Positions 19,701-28,314 are shown, numbered from the stretch's first letter. The stretch: DNA of 64,000 nucleotides from Sphaerisporangium fuscum (GCF_018531465.1 NZ_JAHDTF010000040.1:42227-106226), one strand, 5' to 3'. Notes: a model not told the origin generated them from the sequence alone. Program-made: numbers and translations.

Positions 19701-20675
19701 ATGCCCGCTTCGCACCGTGTCGTCATCGCCGTGTTCCCCGATGTCGATCTCCTCGATGTCACCGGGCCGGCAGAGGTGTTCGCGCTGGCGAACCGGGAGA
19801 TGTCCGGCCGGACGCCCTACCAGGTGCTGCTGGCCGGGCCGGACGGTGGCCAGGTGCGCACCAGCGCGGGGGTACGGCTCGCCACGGACCTGACCTTCGA
19901 CCAGGTCGGCGACCGGGTGGACACCCTCGTGGTGCCGGGCGCGGTGGACGGCGACGGCGCCCCCGTGATCGATCCGGACCTGGTCGGCTGGATCGCCGGC
20001 ACCGCGCGGCACGCCGGGCGGGTCGCCTCGGTGTGCGTCGGGGCGCACCTGCTGGCCGCCGCGGGCCTGCTGTCGGGACGGACGGCGACCACGCACTGGG
20101 CCACCGCCGACCGGCTGGCCGCCGACCACCCCGACGTCACCGTGGACCCCGACCCGATCTACGTCCGGTCGGGGACGGTGTGGACGGGCGCGGGCATCAG
20201 CGCGTGCATGGATCTCGCGCTCGCCCTGGTCGCCGAGGACCACGGGGAACGACTCGCCCTGGCGGTCGCCCGGCAGCTGGTGATGTACCTCAAGCGGCAG
20301 GGCGGGCAGAGCCAGTTCAGCGTCCCGCTGTGGCAGGCCCCGGCCGAGCGCCGTGACATCGACGAGCTGCGGTCGTGGATCACCACGAACGTGACCGCTG
20401 ACCTGTCGGCGGCGGCGCTGGCCGAGCGGATGTGCCTCAGCGAACGGCACTTCACCCGGGTCTTCGGCAAGGAGACCGGCACCACCCCGGCGGCCTACGT
20501 CGAGGCGGCGCGGGTGGAGGCGGCGCGGCGGTTGCTGGAGGGCACCGACGAGCCGCTCGACCGGGTCGCCGCCGCGTGCGGCCTGGGCTCGGTGGAGACG
20601 CTGCACCGAGTGTTCAGACGGCGGCTCGGCACCACCCCGGCCGCCTACCGGCGACGGTTCCGCACCGCCGCCTGA
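19701..20675 (+). CDS. GlxA-type AraC regulator with DJ-1/PfpI domain
   Basis: This 324-residue protein has an N-terminal DJ-1/PfpI (class I glutamine amidotransferase-like) domain, VVIAVFPDVDLLDVTGPAEVF to about residue 190, with the nucleophile-elbow cysteine in VASVCVGAHLLAAAGLL. A C-terminal AraC pair of HTHs follows (LSAAALAERMCLSERHFTRVF and LDRVAAACGLGSVETLHRVF). The family senses small molecules and activates nearby operons. The isochorismatase-fold hydrolase gene follows after 73 nt in the same direction, and the pairing of these two families is common, so it probably regulates or is co-transcribed with it. The start is the ATG at 19701; a longer frame upstream has no ribosome site. 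Confidence 0.9.
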   Translation: MPASHRVVIAVFPDVDLLDVTGPAEVFALANREMSGRTPYQVLLAGPDGGQVRTSAGVRLATDLTFDQVGDRVDTLVVPGAVDGDGAPVIDPDLVGWIAGTARHAGRVASVCVGAHLLAAAGLLSGRTATTHWATADRLAADHPDVTVDPDPIYVRSGTVWTGAGISACMDLALALVAEDHGERLALAVARQLVMYLKRQGGQSQFSVPLWQAPAERRDIDELRSWITTNVTADLSAAALAERMCLSERHFTRVFGKETGTTPAAYVEAARVEAARRLLEGTDEPLDRVAAACGLGSVETLHRVFRRRLGTTPAAYRRRFRTAA

Positions 20676-20748
20676 CCCCTTCCTGTCCCCCGGCCGGGTC
20701 CGGCCGGTGGAGCAGCATGCCCGATTTCCGATTTCCGAGGAGAACGAG

Positions 20749-21351
20749 ATGACCGTGTCGATTACTCTGCGCGAGGTGATCGGCCTGGACGGCGCGCTGC
20801 CGGCGCTGTCGGCCAGCACCCTGATCATGATCGACTTTCAGAACACCTACCGCACCGGCGTCATGGCGCTGCCGGACGCCGACCGCGCCCTCGACGCCGG
20901 CGCCCGCCTGCTTGAGCGTGCTCGGGCCGCCGGGATCCCCGTGGTGCACGTCGTCAACGACGGCGGGGAGGGCAGCCCGTACGACATCCACGCCGAGATC
21001 GGTCGGATCGACTCCCGCGTCGCACCCCGGGACGGCGAGCCGGTCGTGGTGAAGCACTTCCCGAACTCCTTCCACGAGACCGACCTGCTGGAGGTGCTGC
21101 GGCGGCTGGACGCAGGGCCGGACCTGGTGCTGGCGGGTTTCATGACCCACATGTGCGTCCAGTTCACCGCCCAGGGCGCGTTCAACCTCGGCTACCGGCC
21201 CACGGTGGTGGCGGAGGCGTGCGCGACCCGGCCGCTGCCGGGCCCGGACGGCGCGGCGACCCCGGCCGACACCCTGCACGCCGCCGCCCTGACCACGATC
21301 GGCGACCTGTTCGGCCCGGTCGCGGCCCGCGTGGCCGACCTGCCCGCCTGA
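20749..21351 (+). CDS. Isochorismatase-family cysteine hydrolase
   Basis: This 200-residue protein has the isochorismatase-like alpha/beta fold. The catalytic Asp lies in LIMIDFQNTY, the Lys in VVVKHFPNSF and the nucleophilic Cys in GFMTHMCVQFTA, so the Asp-Lys-Cys triad is intact. Such enzymes hydrolyse amides (nicotinamidase, N-carbamoyl compounds) or isochorismate. The pattern here does not choose between them. The ATG at 20749 is preceded by GAGGAGA. It is downstream of the GlxA-type regulator. Its stop codon sits inside a hairpin shared with the convergent transporter gene. Confidence 0.87.
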   Translation: MTVSITLREVIGLDGALPALSASTLIMIDFQNTYRTGVMALPDADRALDAGARLLERARAAGIPVVHVVNDGGEGSPYDIHAEIGRIDSRVAPRDGEPVVVKHFPNSFHETDLLEVLRRLDAGPDLVLAGFMTHMCVQFTAQGAFNLGYRPTVVAEACATRPLPGPDGAATPADTLHAAALTTIGDLFGPVAARVADLPA

Positions 21352-21366
21352 GGGCGGCAGCCCTCA
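21349..21366. terminator. Bidirectional hairpin containing both stop codons
   Basis: TGAGGGC (21349-21355), loop GGCA and GCCCTCA (21360-21366) form a perfect 7-bp stem. The arms start with the two convergent stop codons themselves (TGA on each strand). No T-tract follows, as is usual in high-GC actinomycetes. Confidence 0.6.
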
Positions 21367-22650
21367 CGTCTTCTCGTACTCTCTCGTCGGATCGGTCTCG
21401 CTTGCCGTGTGGACATAACGGCTACTGGCCAGCACGGCGACGAGCGAGAGCGCGGCGAGTGCGACGAGCCAGAACGCCGGTGCGAGGGGCGTGCCGAGGG
21501 TCGCGAGCAGCCAGGTGACGGCGACCGGTGTGAGGCCGCCGAAGAGGATGGCACCCACGTTGTAACTGATGGACAGGCCGGTTCCCCGGGCCGTGGTCGG
21601 GAAGAGTTCGGCCATGCGGGCGGCGAGGGGCCCGGTGTACCAGGGTTTGATCAGCCCCATCAGCGTCATGACGATGGCCATCGTGGCGAAACTCGGCGCG
21701 GCCTGGAAGAGCAGGAACAGCGGGATCCCGGAGACGGCGATGCCCGCCGCCGCGATGGTGAGCATCTTGGTGCGGCCGATGAGGTCGGAGACGTGGCCGG
21801 CGAGCGGCGCGATCACCACCATGATGCCGCCGGTGATGATGACCGTGGTGAAGCTGGTCGACGAAGGCAGGCCGTATTGCCGGATGGCGTACGTCGGCAT
21901 GTAGGTGATCAGATAGGAGTAGGCGGTGGACACCGCGAGGATCCCGATGCAGAGCGCCATCCTGGCCTTGTGCGAGCGCAGTGTCCGTGCCACGGGCTGC
22001 TTCGGCCGCTCGGTGTGGCGCGCCCGGCTGAACTCCGGTGTCTCGCCGAGGTTCTTGCGGATGTAATAGCCGACGGGGCCGAGCAGCAGCCCGAACGCGA
22101 AGGGAATCCGCCAGCCCCACGCCTCGAACTGCGCGTCGGTCAGGGTGCCGCTGGTGATCGCGAGCAGCAGGGTGGCCAGAACCGTGGCGAAGGACTGGCT
22201 GGCGCCCTGCCAGCTGGCCATGAAGCCGCGCCGGTTGGCGTTCTGCTCGACGAGATAGCCCGTGGCGCTGCCGAACTCTCCGCCTGCGGAGAAGCCTTGG
22301 AGCAGCATCGCCAGCACCATGCCGATCGGCGCGGCGATACCGATCGTGCTGTAGCCGGGCAGGAAGGTGATGATCAGCGTGGCGAGCACCATGATGCGGA
22401 TGGAGGCCATCAGCGCGGGCATCCGGCCGGCGCGGTCGGCGTAGGCGCCGAGCACGAGCGCGCCGACCGGGCGGACGACATAGGCGAGCGCGACGGTGCC
22501 GAACGCCAGGAGCAGTGAGCTCGTCTGCTCCTGGCTGGGAAAGAACTGTTTCGCGATGGTGCCGGCGGCAAGGGTGTAGGCGGTGAAGCTGAGCCATTCC
22601 AGCGCGTTGCCGGCCGATGCCGCGGCCACGGGCCGCCACATGCCGCTCAC
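21364..22650 (-). CDS. MFS transporter, metabolite:H+ symporter (MHS/ProP-like) family
   Basis: This 428-residue integral membrane protein has about 12 predicted helices. Family marks are GNALEWLSF in helix 1 (usually GN.LEWYDF), RPVGALVLGAYADRAGR in the loop 2-3 motif, GFSAGGEFGSATGYL in helix 4 and RRGFMASWQGASQS. These match the MHS branch that imports proline, betaine, citrate, shikimate or dicarboxylates by proton symport. It starts with a GTG that overlaps the stop of the M20 peptidase gene (GTGA), so both are in one operon. Import of the peptide or N-acylated substrate of the peptidase is a reasonable inference. Confidence 0.9.
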   Translation of the reverse strand: MSGMWRPVAAASAGNALEWLSFTAYTLAAGTIAKQFFPSQEQTSSLLLAFGTVALAYVVRPVGALVLGAYADRAGRMPALMASIRIMVLATLIITFLPGYSTIGIAAPIGMVLAMLLQGFSAGGEFGSATGYLVEQNANRRGFMASWQGASQSFATVLATLLLAITSGTLTDAQFEAWGWRIPFAFGLLLGPVGYYIRKNLGETPEFSRARHTERPKQPVARTLRSHKARMALCIGILAVSTAYSYLITYMPTYAIRQYGLPSSTSFTTVIITGGIMVVIAPLAGHVSDLIGRTKMLTIAAAGIAVSGIPLFLLFQAAPSFATMAIVMTLMGLIKPWYTGPLAARMAELFPTTARGTGLSISYNVGAILFGGLTPVAVTWLLATLGTPLAPAFWLVALAALSLVAVLASSRYVHTASETDPTREYEKT

Positions 22651-23999
22651 ATCGCACCGCCGATGCTGCGCAGGACCGCGGCCGCGGTCACGATGCCGTC
22701 ATGGAACCGGGTGAGTTCGAAGTTCTCGTTCGGGGCGTGGTTGCGCTCGTCGACGTTGGCCAGCGGAATGCCGTAGCAGGGCACTCCGAGCCCGTCGGTG
22801 ATGCCCGCGATGGGCAGGCTGCCTCCCATCGCGGGTGCGAACAGCGCCGGCTTGTCCGCCGTGGCGCTCACCCCGTCGAGCACCGCCTGAGCATAGGGCG
22901 CGTCCGGCAGGGTACGCGAAGGCTCCATCATGGCCTTGAAGACGACCTCGGCGCGCGGGAGCCGGGCGGCCACGTGCCTGCGCACCGCGTCGGCGACCGC
23001 GGCGGCCCGCTGGCCGCAGGCGAGCCGGATGTCGCAGCGGGCGATCGCGACCGACGGGATCACCGGCCGGTGATCCTGATCGTCCAGGCAGGTGAGCGAG
23101 TTGATGGTGAAGGTGGGCAGCGCCAGCCGCTCGTTGACCCCGGCGTCGCCGCACGCGTCCATGCGGTCGAGCCCGACCCCGGCGAGTAGCTCCTGCGGGG
23201 CCACGGGCAGCGCGTCGAGTGCCGCGCGCTCGGCCGTGGTCAGCTCGGTGGTGCCGGCGTCGTAGCCCTCGACGAGGACGCGCCCATCGGGTGCCCGCAT
23301 CGTCGACAGCAGCCACACCAGCTCCCAGGCCGGGTTGGCCGCGACGTTGCCCCAGTTCCCCGAGTGCAACGCGGTGTCCGCGCCCTGGACCGTGATCTCG
23401 AAACTCACCACACCGCGCACGCCGAGCAACACCGTCGGCTCGTAGCTGTCGTGAACCGGCCCGTCGCTCCACAGCGCGACGTCCGCGTCGAGGTCCGCGC
23501 GCATCCCGGCGAGCGTGGCGGCGAGATGGGGGCTGCCGATCTCCTCCTCACCGTCGAGCAGCACCGTCACCGAGCAGGGCAGCCCCTTCTCGCTCGCGCG
23601 CAGCGCGCGCACGGCGAGCAGCTGCGCGAAGTGCTGCCCCTTGTTGTCGCCTGTGCCGCGCCCGTACATCCGGCCGTCGCGGATCGCGGCCTCGAACGGC
23701 GGGCTGTCCCACTGTTCGAGCGGGCCGGCGGGCTGCACGTCGTAGTGCCCGTAGATCACCACGTGCGGGCCGCCCTCGGGACCCGGCGCGTGGCCGGCCA
23801 CCAGCGGCCACCCGCCCGTCTCGACGAGCCGCGGCGCGAGGCCGCTCGCGGCCAGGAGTCCCTTGGCGTGCTCGGCGGCCTCCGGCATGCCCTCCCCGGT
23901 GGCACTGACGCTCGGCGCCCGGATCCAGTCGGCCAGCTCCTGTTCGTGCCGCGCCCGGTTGCGCGCCACGTATTCCTTGATGTCCTCGACCGATTCCAT
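22647..23999 (-). CDS. M20 family metallopeptidase (dipeptidase-like)
   Basis: This 450-residue member of the M20/ArgE/DapE/CPG2 family is of the CNDP-like branch. Zinc ligands and the catalytic glutamate appear as YGHYDVQPAG (His, then Asp), GRGTGDNKGQ (bridging Asp), DGEEEIGS (catalytic Glu and ligand Glu) and a late His in NVDERNHAPNEN. A dimerisation lid domain lies between about 190 and 310. The start is the ATG at 23999 with AAGGGG upstream; an in-frame start at 24026 has no such site. It is the first gene of an operon with the MHS transporter and is divergent from an HTH regulator. The substrate may be a dipeptide or N-acyl amino acid. Confidence 0.92.
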   Translation of the reverse strand: MESVEDIKEYVARNRARHEQELADWIRAPSVSATGEGMPEAAEHAKGLLAASGLAPRLVETGGWPLVAGHAPGPEGGPHVVIYGHYDVQPAGPLEQWDSPPFEAAIRDGRMYGRGTGDNKGQHFAQLLAVRALRASEKGLPCSVTVLLDGEEEIGSPHLAATLAGMRADLDADVALWSDGPVHDSYEPTVLLGVRGVVSFEITVQGADTALHSGNWGNVAANPAWELVWLLSTMRAPDGRVLVEGYDAGTTELTTAERAALDALPVAPQELLAGVGLDRMDACGDAGVNERLALPTFTINSLTCLDDQDHRPVIPSVAIARCDIRLACGQRAAAVADAVRRHVAARLPRAEVVFKAMMEPSRTLPDAPYAQAVLDGVSATADKPALFAPAMGGSLPIAGITDGLGVPCYGIPLANVDERNHAPNENFELTRFHDGIVTAAAVLRSIGGAM

Positions 24000-24032
24000 G
24001 CGACCGCCCCTTGCAATTGCTTCCACAAAGTG

Positions 24033-24065
24033 AAATCGATCTCAATTTTGGACATCGGTTATACT
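24033..24065 (+). promoter_or_regulatory. Divergent promoter with imperfect dyad and leaderless -10
   Basis: TATACT (24060-24065) lies 7 nt before the ATG of the HTH gene at 24073, a leaderless layout. Just upstream is an imperfect dyad with arms AAATCGA and TCAATTT (24033-24048). A perfect GCAATTGC palindrome (24013-24020) lies nearer the peptidase start. Either dyad could be the operator of the adjacent HTH protein. Confidence 0.45.
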
Positions 24066-24072
24066 GCTGTCA

Positions 24073-24624
24073 ATGGCTGACTCCACGCCGTCGACGGCTG
24101 AACCGGAACCGCGCAGGCAGGCGACCCCACAAGACCTGCGCGCCCTGACACACCCGCTGAGCTGGCGCATTCTGCGCCTCTGCCTCGAGAGGTCCCAGAC
24201 CAACCAGCAACTCGCACAGCGGCTCGGCGTCGCGCCGGCCACCCTGCTACGGCGCGTGCGAGCCCTGACGGACGCCGGCTTCCTCGTCGTCGAGCCACCC
24301 CGTCAGGGCGAGAACGGAGCATGGGAACGTCCCTACCGTGCCACCGGCGCGACCTGGCGGCTCGACCTCGGCACGGAGGCGGACCAGCTGGCCGGGCAGA
24401 TCGACCTGGCCATCGTCGACGCCCACCGCGCCGAACTCGTCGAGAACGGTTCGCCCCCCAGCCGGCACACCCGGCGGGCGATCCTCCACCTCGACGCCGA
24501 GGCCCGCGCGGAACTCGACCAGCGGATCGACGCCCTCCTCGACGAATTCGAGAGCCGATCCACCCCGGACGGTACGCCGATCGCCATCCTGTGGAACGCG
24601 GTCGAAAAGGGAACCACGCCCTAA
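24073..24624 (+). CDS. ArsR-like winged-helix transcriptional regulator
   Basis: This 183-residue protein has a winged helix near the N-terminus: LRALTHPLSWRILRLCLE, TNQQLAQRLGVAPATLLRRVRALTDAGFL and the wing VVEPPRQGENGAWERPYRATG, the layout of ArsR/PadR-like regulators. The C-terminal half (110-183) is helical, with LHLDAEARAELDQRIDALLDEFE, a helical segment seen in HTH_20-type proteins. It is divergent from the M20 peptidase/MHS transporter operon, with 73 bp between starts, and is likely its regulator. A -10 box 7 nt upstream suggests a leaderless mRNA. Confidence 0.82.
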   Translation: MADSTPSTAEPEPRRQATPQDLRALTHPLSWRILRLCLERSQTNQQLAQRLGVAPATLLRRVRALTDAGFLVVEPPRQGENGAWERPYRATGATWRLDLGTEADQLAGQIDLAIVDAHRAELVENGSPPSRHTRRAILHLDAEARAELDQRIDALLDEFESRSTPDGTPIAILWNAVEKGTTP

Positions 24625-24902
24625 AGCGGACGCGCCGGGCCTTCCGCGGCAGGGTCGCCTCCTACCCCGGTCACCACGGCTCCGCCGGGCGGCGTACCCG
24701 GGAATCACCCGCTGGGATGACGACCCGGGGGGTGGCCGCGGGGCACCATGGATCATGCCGCCGGGGAGTGCCCGGCGGCGCGAAGCCGGTGACGGACGAT
24801 GTCCAGCCGGAACACCGGGTGGGCCCCGAGCGACGCGGCTGCCGCTGCGCCGAGCGAGGGGCTCCCGGTTTCGCAGGGGAAGACGCCGCGAGTAAGGGGA
24901 AC

Positions 24903-24936
24903 GCCGCCGGCGCGCCTGGGGAGGGGCGCCGGCGGC
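24903..24936. terminator. GC-rich hairpin between the HTH gene and cydA
   Basis: GCCGCCGGCGC (24903-24913), a 12-nt loop and GCGCCGGCGGC (24926-24936) form a perfect 11-bp stem. There is no T-tract. It lies 280 nt after the HTH stop and about 150 nt before cydA, so it may be a terminator or a leader structure. Confidence 0.4.
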
Positions 24937-25012
24937 GGTGTCGCGTGCCCGAAAGGGCCGGTAGGAAGCGGTGTGACGAAGATCGCAGCGATCCGGCGCC
25001 TTCCCCGGGCCC

Positions 25013-25065
25013 GTAGCTCTACAAGTCGTAGTACTACTAGGAATAGAACTACAGCCTGTAGAGCT
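25013..25065. promoter_or_regulatory. Clustered GTAG/CTAC dyads upstream of cydA
   Basis: The tetramers GTAG and CTAC form a regular chain: GTAG-N2-CTAC (25013-25022), N5, GTAG-N2-CTAC (25028-25037, a perfect palindrome GTAGTACTAC), then CTACA-N3-TGTAG (25049-25061). A longer pair AGCTCTACA/TGTAGAGCT (25015-25023 and 25057-25065) brackets the whole. This resembles BlaI/MecI-type TACA-TGTA operators, but no such regulator lies in the window. Confidence 0.55.
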
Positions 25066-25085
25066 CCCGACCCGATGAGGGGAAC

Positions 25086-26534
25086 ATGGACGCTTTGGAT
25101 CTGGCGCGGTGGCAGTTCGGGGTCACCACCGTGTACCACTTTCTCTTCGTACCCCTGACGATCGGGCTGGGCGTGTTCGTGGCCGGCCTGCAGACCGCCT
25201 GGCACCGTACGGGCAAGGAGCACTACCTGCGGCTGACGAAGTTCTTCGGGAAGCTGTTCCTGATCAACTTCGCGATGGGCGTGGTCACCGGCATCGTGCA
25301 GGAGTTCCAGTTCGGGATGAACTGGAGTGAGTACTCCACCTTCGTCGGCGACGTGTTCGGCGCCCCCCTCGCCATGGAGGCGCTGCTCGCGTTCTTCCTG
25401 GAGTCGACCTTCCTCGGCCTGTGGATCTTCGGCTGGGAGCGGCTCCCCAAGCGGATCCACCTGGCCTGCATCTGGGCCGCCGCCATCGGGTCGAACCTGT
25501 CGGCCTACTTCATCCTCGCCGCCAACGCCTGGATGAAGCACCCGGTCGGCTACGAGGTGGTCGACGGCCGGGCCCGCATGACCGACATCTGGGCCGTCCT
25601 CACCAACTCCACCGCGCTCGCCCAGGTCCCCCACGTGATCTCCGGAGCCTTCGTCGTCGCCGGAGGGTTCGTGATCGCGGTCAGCGCGTACCGCATCATC
25701 GTCGAGCGGCGCCACACCGCCGAGGGGGACGCGACCGTCCCCTTCACCCGCGACACCCGGCGGGGCGCGCGGCGGTTCCGCACCGACCCCGCCATGTGGC
25801 GGGCGAGCCTGCGGGCGGCCCTGGTCATGACGGCCATCGCCGGCGCGGTCGTCGCGGGCACCGGAGACCAGTCCGGCCGGCTCCTGCACGAGCAGCAGCC
25901 CATGAAGCTCGCCGCCGCCGAAGGGCTGCGCCACGACGAGAAGGGCGCGCCGTTCTCCCCGCTCCCGGGCGTGGAGGTGCCGAAGATGCTCAGCCTGCTC
26001 GCCGCGCACGACCCGAACGCCGAGGTCCAGGGCATGGACGACATCCAGCGCCGGTACGCCCGGCAGTTCGGCCCCGGCGACTACATGCCGAACGTCCCGG
26101 TCGTGTACGCCTCGTTCCGCGTGATGATCGTCTTCGGGCTGACCACGGTGGGGCTGTCACTGCTCGGGCTGTGGCTGACCCGGCGCCGCCGCGCGACGCC
26201 CACATGGTTCGCCAGGGCGGCCGTGCTCGCGCTCCCGCTGCCGACGCTCGCGATCGTCGCCGGATGGCTGCTCAGCGAGATCGGACGCCAGCCCTGGACC
26301 GTCCAGGGCGAGCTGCTCACCGCGGCCAGCGTCTCGCCCGGGGTCTCGGTGCGCGACGTCGCCATCTCCCTGGCCGTCTTCACCGTCCTGTACGGGGCGC
26401 TGGCGGTCGCCGAGGCCAGGCTGCTGGTCCGTCACGTCAAGGCCGGCCCCGAACCGGTCGCGCCCGTCGCCGGCGACGCCAGGCCCGGCGCCGACGCCGA
26501 GCCGCCCCAGCTCACCCCCACCCTGATGTACTAG
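25086..26534 (+). CDS. cydA: Cytochrome bd ubiquinol/menaquinol oxidase subunit I
   Basis: This 482-residue integral membrane protein is the haem-bearing subunit of the bd-type terminal oxidase, which reduces O2 with quinol without pumping protons and has high oxygen affinity. H18 (VYHFLF) is the usual haem b595/d region ligand; the haem b558 ligands are the His in QVPHVISGAF (about 183) and the Met in QQPMKL (about 275). The Q-loop (about 240-330) is short, as in most Gram-positive enzymes. GAGGGGAAC precedes the ATG. It forms an operon with cydB, 9 nt apart. The dyad array upstream suggests tight control, plausibly by redox or respiratory state. CydDC is not in the window. Confidence 0.96.
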   Translation: MDALDLARWQFGVTTVYHFLFVPLTIGLGVFVAGLQTAWHRTGKEHYLRLTKFFGKLFLINFAMGVVTGIVQEFQFGMNWSEYSTFVGDVFGAPLAMEALLAFFLESTFLGLWIFGWERLPKRIHLACIWAAAIGSNLSAYFILAANAWMKHPVGYEVVDGRARMTDIWAVLTNSTALAQVPHVISGAFVVAGGFVIAVSAYRIIVERRHTAEGDATVPFTRDTRRGARRFRTDPAMWRASLRAALVMTAIAGAVVAGTGDQSGRLLHEQQPMKLAAAEGLRHDEKGAPFSPLPGVEVPKMLSLLAAHDPNAEVQGMDDIQRRYARQFGPGDYMPNVPVVYASFRVMIVFGLTTVGLSLLGLWLTRRRRATPTWFARAAVLALPLPTLAIVAGWLLSEIGRQPWTVQGELLTAASVSPGVSVRDVAISLAVFTVLYGALAVAEARLLVRHVKAGPEPVAPVAGDARPGADAEPPQLTPTLMY

Positions 26535-26543
26535 GAGAACGCC

Positions 26544-27473
26544 ATGGAGCTCACGACCTTCTGGTTCCTGGTGATCGCTTTCCTGTGGACCGGCTACTTC
26601 GTCCTCGAAGGGTTCGACTTCGGTGTCGGCGCGCTGATCCCCGTGCTGTCCCGCGACGAGGACGAGCGCAGGCAGATGATCGCCACCATCGGTCCTGTGT
26701 GGGACGGGAACGAGGTGTGGCTGATCACCGCCGTCGGCGCCATGTTCGCGGCCTTCCCCGCGTGGTACTCCGGCCTGCTCAGCAGCCTGTACCTTCCCCT
26801 CGTCATGGTGCTGGCCGCGCTGATCGTGCGGGGCGTGGGGCTGGAGTGGCGCGGCAAGGTGCAGGGCAGGGAGCGGGCGCTGTGCGACGCCGGCATCGTG
26901 ACCGGCAGCGTGCTGACGGCGTTCCTGTGGGGCGGGATCTTCGGCAACCTGCTGTTCGGCACGGCCCTGGCGACCGTGCTGGGCGGGGTGTTCTCGCTGG
27001 CGGTGGCCGTCCTGCACGGCGCGGTGTTCGTCGCGCTCAAGACGGCCGGACGTCTCCGCGTGCGGGCCCGCCGCGCCGCGCTCGCCGTCGCGGCGGTCGC
27101 GCTGCCCGTCGCCATCGCCGTGCTCCCCGCGCTGCCGACGGCGGGTGACGGCGGGGTGGGCTGGGCGTCCCACCCGGCGCTGTGGGCGGTGTCACTGGCC
27201 GCCATGATCGCCCTGACGGCCGGGGTGGCGCTGATCTGGCGCCGCCGCGAGGGGTGGGCGTTCGCCGCGACCGCCGCCGCGATCGTGCTGGTCACCGGCG
27301 CGCTGTTCGGGACGCTGTCGCAGGCGCCGCTGCCGGGCCTCACCCTCGCCGAGGCCGCCTCCGGCCCGTACACCCTGCGGGTGCTGACCTGGATCGGCCT
27401 GGTGGCCCTGCCGTTCGTGCTGGCCTACCAGGGCTGGACGTACTGGGTCTTCCGCAAGAGGGTCACCGTCTGA
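26544..27473 (+). CDS. cydB: Cytochrome bd oxidase subunit II
   Basis: This 309-residue partner subunit of CydA has about eight transmembrane helices. Family signatures are FWFLVIAFLWTGYFVLEGFDFGVG split over helix 1, GPVWDGNEVWLI and AFPAWYSGLLSSLYLPL. It is slightly shorter than many CydB proteins (about 330-380), mainly in the central and C-terminal loops, and ends WTYWVFRKRV. AGGAGAA lies before the ATG, 9 nt after cydA, so they are co-transcribed. A perfect 13-bp hairpin follows at 27615-27644. No CydX-like small subunit could be found after it. Confidence 0.95.
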   Translation: MELTTFWFLVIAFLWTGYFVLEGFDFGVGALIPVLSRDEDERRQMIATIGPVWDGNEVWLITAVGAMFAAFPAWYSGLLSSLYLPLVMVLAALIVRGVGLEWRGKVQGRERALCDAGIVTGSVLTAFLWGGIFGNLLFGTALATVLGGVFSLAVAVLHGAVFVALKTAGRLRVRARRAALAVAAVALPVAIAVLPALPTAGDGGVGWASHPALWAVSLAAMIALTAGVALIWRRREGWAFAATAAAIVLVTGALFGTLSQAPLPGLTLAEAASGPYTLRVLTWIGLVALPFVLAYQGWTYWVFRKRVTV

Positions 27474-27614
27474 GGGGTGGACGAGGTGGGCCGTCGTACG
27501 GCGGCGCCGATTCCGCCGTACGACATCCCGCCGACGCGGCGCCGGATCCGAATACCCCCGACTGCGCGGGGAAAGGGACGGCCGCGCGGAGGTTCGAGTG
27601 GGGGAGGAACACGG

Positions 27615-27644
27615 GTGGGCGCGGACCGGGAGGTCCGCGCCCAC
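27615..27644. terminator. Perfect 13-bp bidirectional terminator-like hairpin
   Basis: GTGGGCGCGGACC (27615-27627), loop GGGA and GGTCCGCGCCCAC (27632-27644) pair perfectly. It lies between the convergent cydB and I36-type genes, 12 nt beyond the stop of the latter, and would terminate both. Confidence 0.8.
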
Positions 27645-27656
27645 GGTGTCAATTCG

Positions 27657-28070
27657 TCAGCAGCTCGGAGCGACGGCGTCGATCTTGCCGCCGAAGTCGT
27701 TGTCGTAGACCCTCCGGTAGTCGCCCTTGCGGACCACGCGCGTCTCCTTCCTGTTCTCCGGCACGTTGATCCAGTTGATGAAGCAGCCGTCGGCGTCGGC
27801 CTGGAAGGAGCCGACGTTGTCGTGCAGGGCCGGCGGGACGTCGACGTAGCCGTTCCCCGGGTTCCAGCACCACGAGGCGCCCTTGTAGTCGCGCCGGGAG
27901 TACAGGCAGATGTCACCGGCCCCCGCCTTGCCGGCCTGGACGACCGCGGGCCCCCGGACGTGCGCGGCCGCCGCCGGCGCCGCGAGGGCGGGGGCGGTGA
28001 GCACCACCATGGCGAGTCCGGCCACGCCCGTCGCCGCCCCGATCCGCCTGCCGCATGTCGTTGCCTTCAT
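27657..28070 (-). CDS. Secreted peptidase inhibitor family I36-like protein
   Basis: This 137-residue exported protein has a Sec signal peptide (about 1-31, VLTAPALAAP) and a small cysteine-containing beta domain: ICLYSRRDYKGASWCWNPGNGYVDVP, DNVGSFQ..ADGCFINWINV and RRVYDNDFGGKIDAVAPSC. The combination of an N-terminal C-x-Y strand, GxW, SF and a C-terminal cysteine is typical of I36 (SMI-type) metalloproteinase inhibitors and crystallin-like fold proteins. The ATG at 28070 follows GGAGGAACCGTG; the GTG at 28073 is too close to that site. It stands alone. Metallopeptidase inhibition is a family-level inference. Confidence 0.82.
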   Translation of the reverse strand: MKATTCGRRIGAATGVAGLAMVVLTAPALAAPAAAAHVRGPAVVQAGKAGAGDICLYSRRDYKGASWCWNPGNGYVDVPPALHDNVGSFQADADGCFINWINVPENRKETRVVRKGDYRRVYDNDFGGKIDAVAPSC

Positions 28071-28314
28071 CACGGTTCCTCCTTCGTCGGCCTTGCCGGA
28101 GACCCCCGTACCGGACGATCACCGGCCGCGTTCAGTCACGGAATGTAGCAGTGCGAACACAGACAGCGACCTGTCGTGAACGGCAGAGGAGCCGGCCCGG
28201 AAGGGCGGAAAACACTGTCTTTCGCGGGCATGGACACCGGCGAGCCCCTGGCCTGCGGAAACCTCAGCACTTCAGCGGCGGCGGCGTGGCAGGGGCGGCG
28301 AGCCGGCGCGGCCG

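Larger units (their letters stand above)
24625..25085. other. Intergenic region of 461 bp upstream of cydA
   Basis: No gene is supported here. It holds a perfect 11-bp hairpin (24903-24936), followed by an AT-richer block with clustered GTAG/CTAC dyads (25013-25065) and GATGAGGGGA, the ribosome site of cydA. The first 250 bp look like non-coding GC-rich DNA. Confidence 0.6.
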
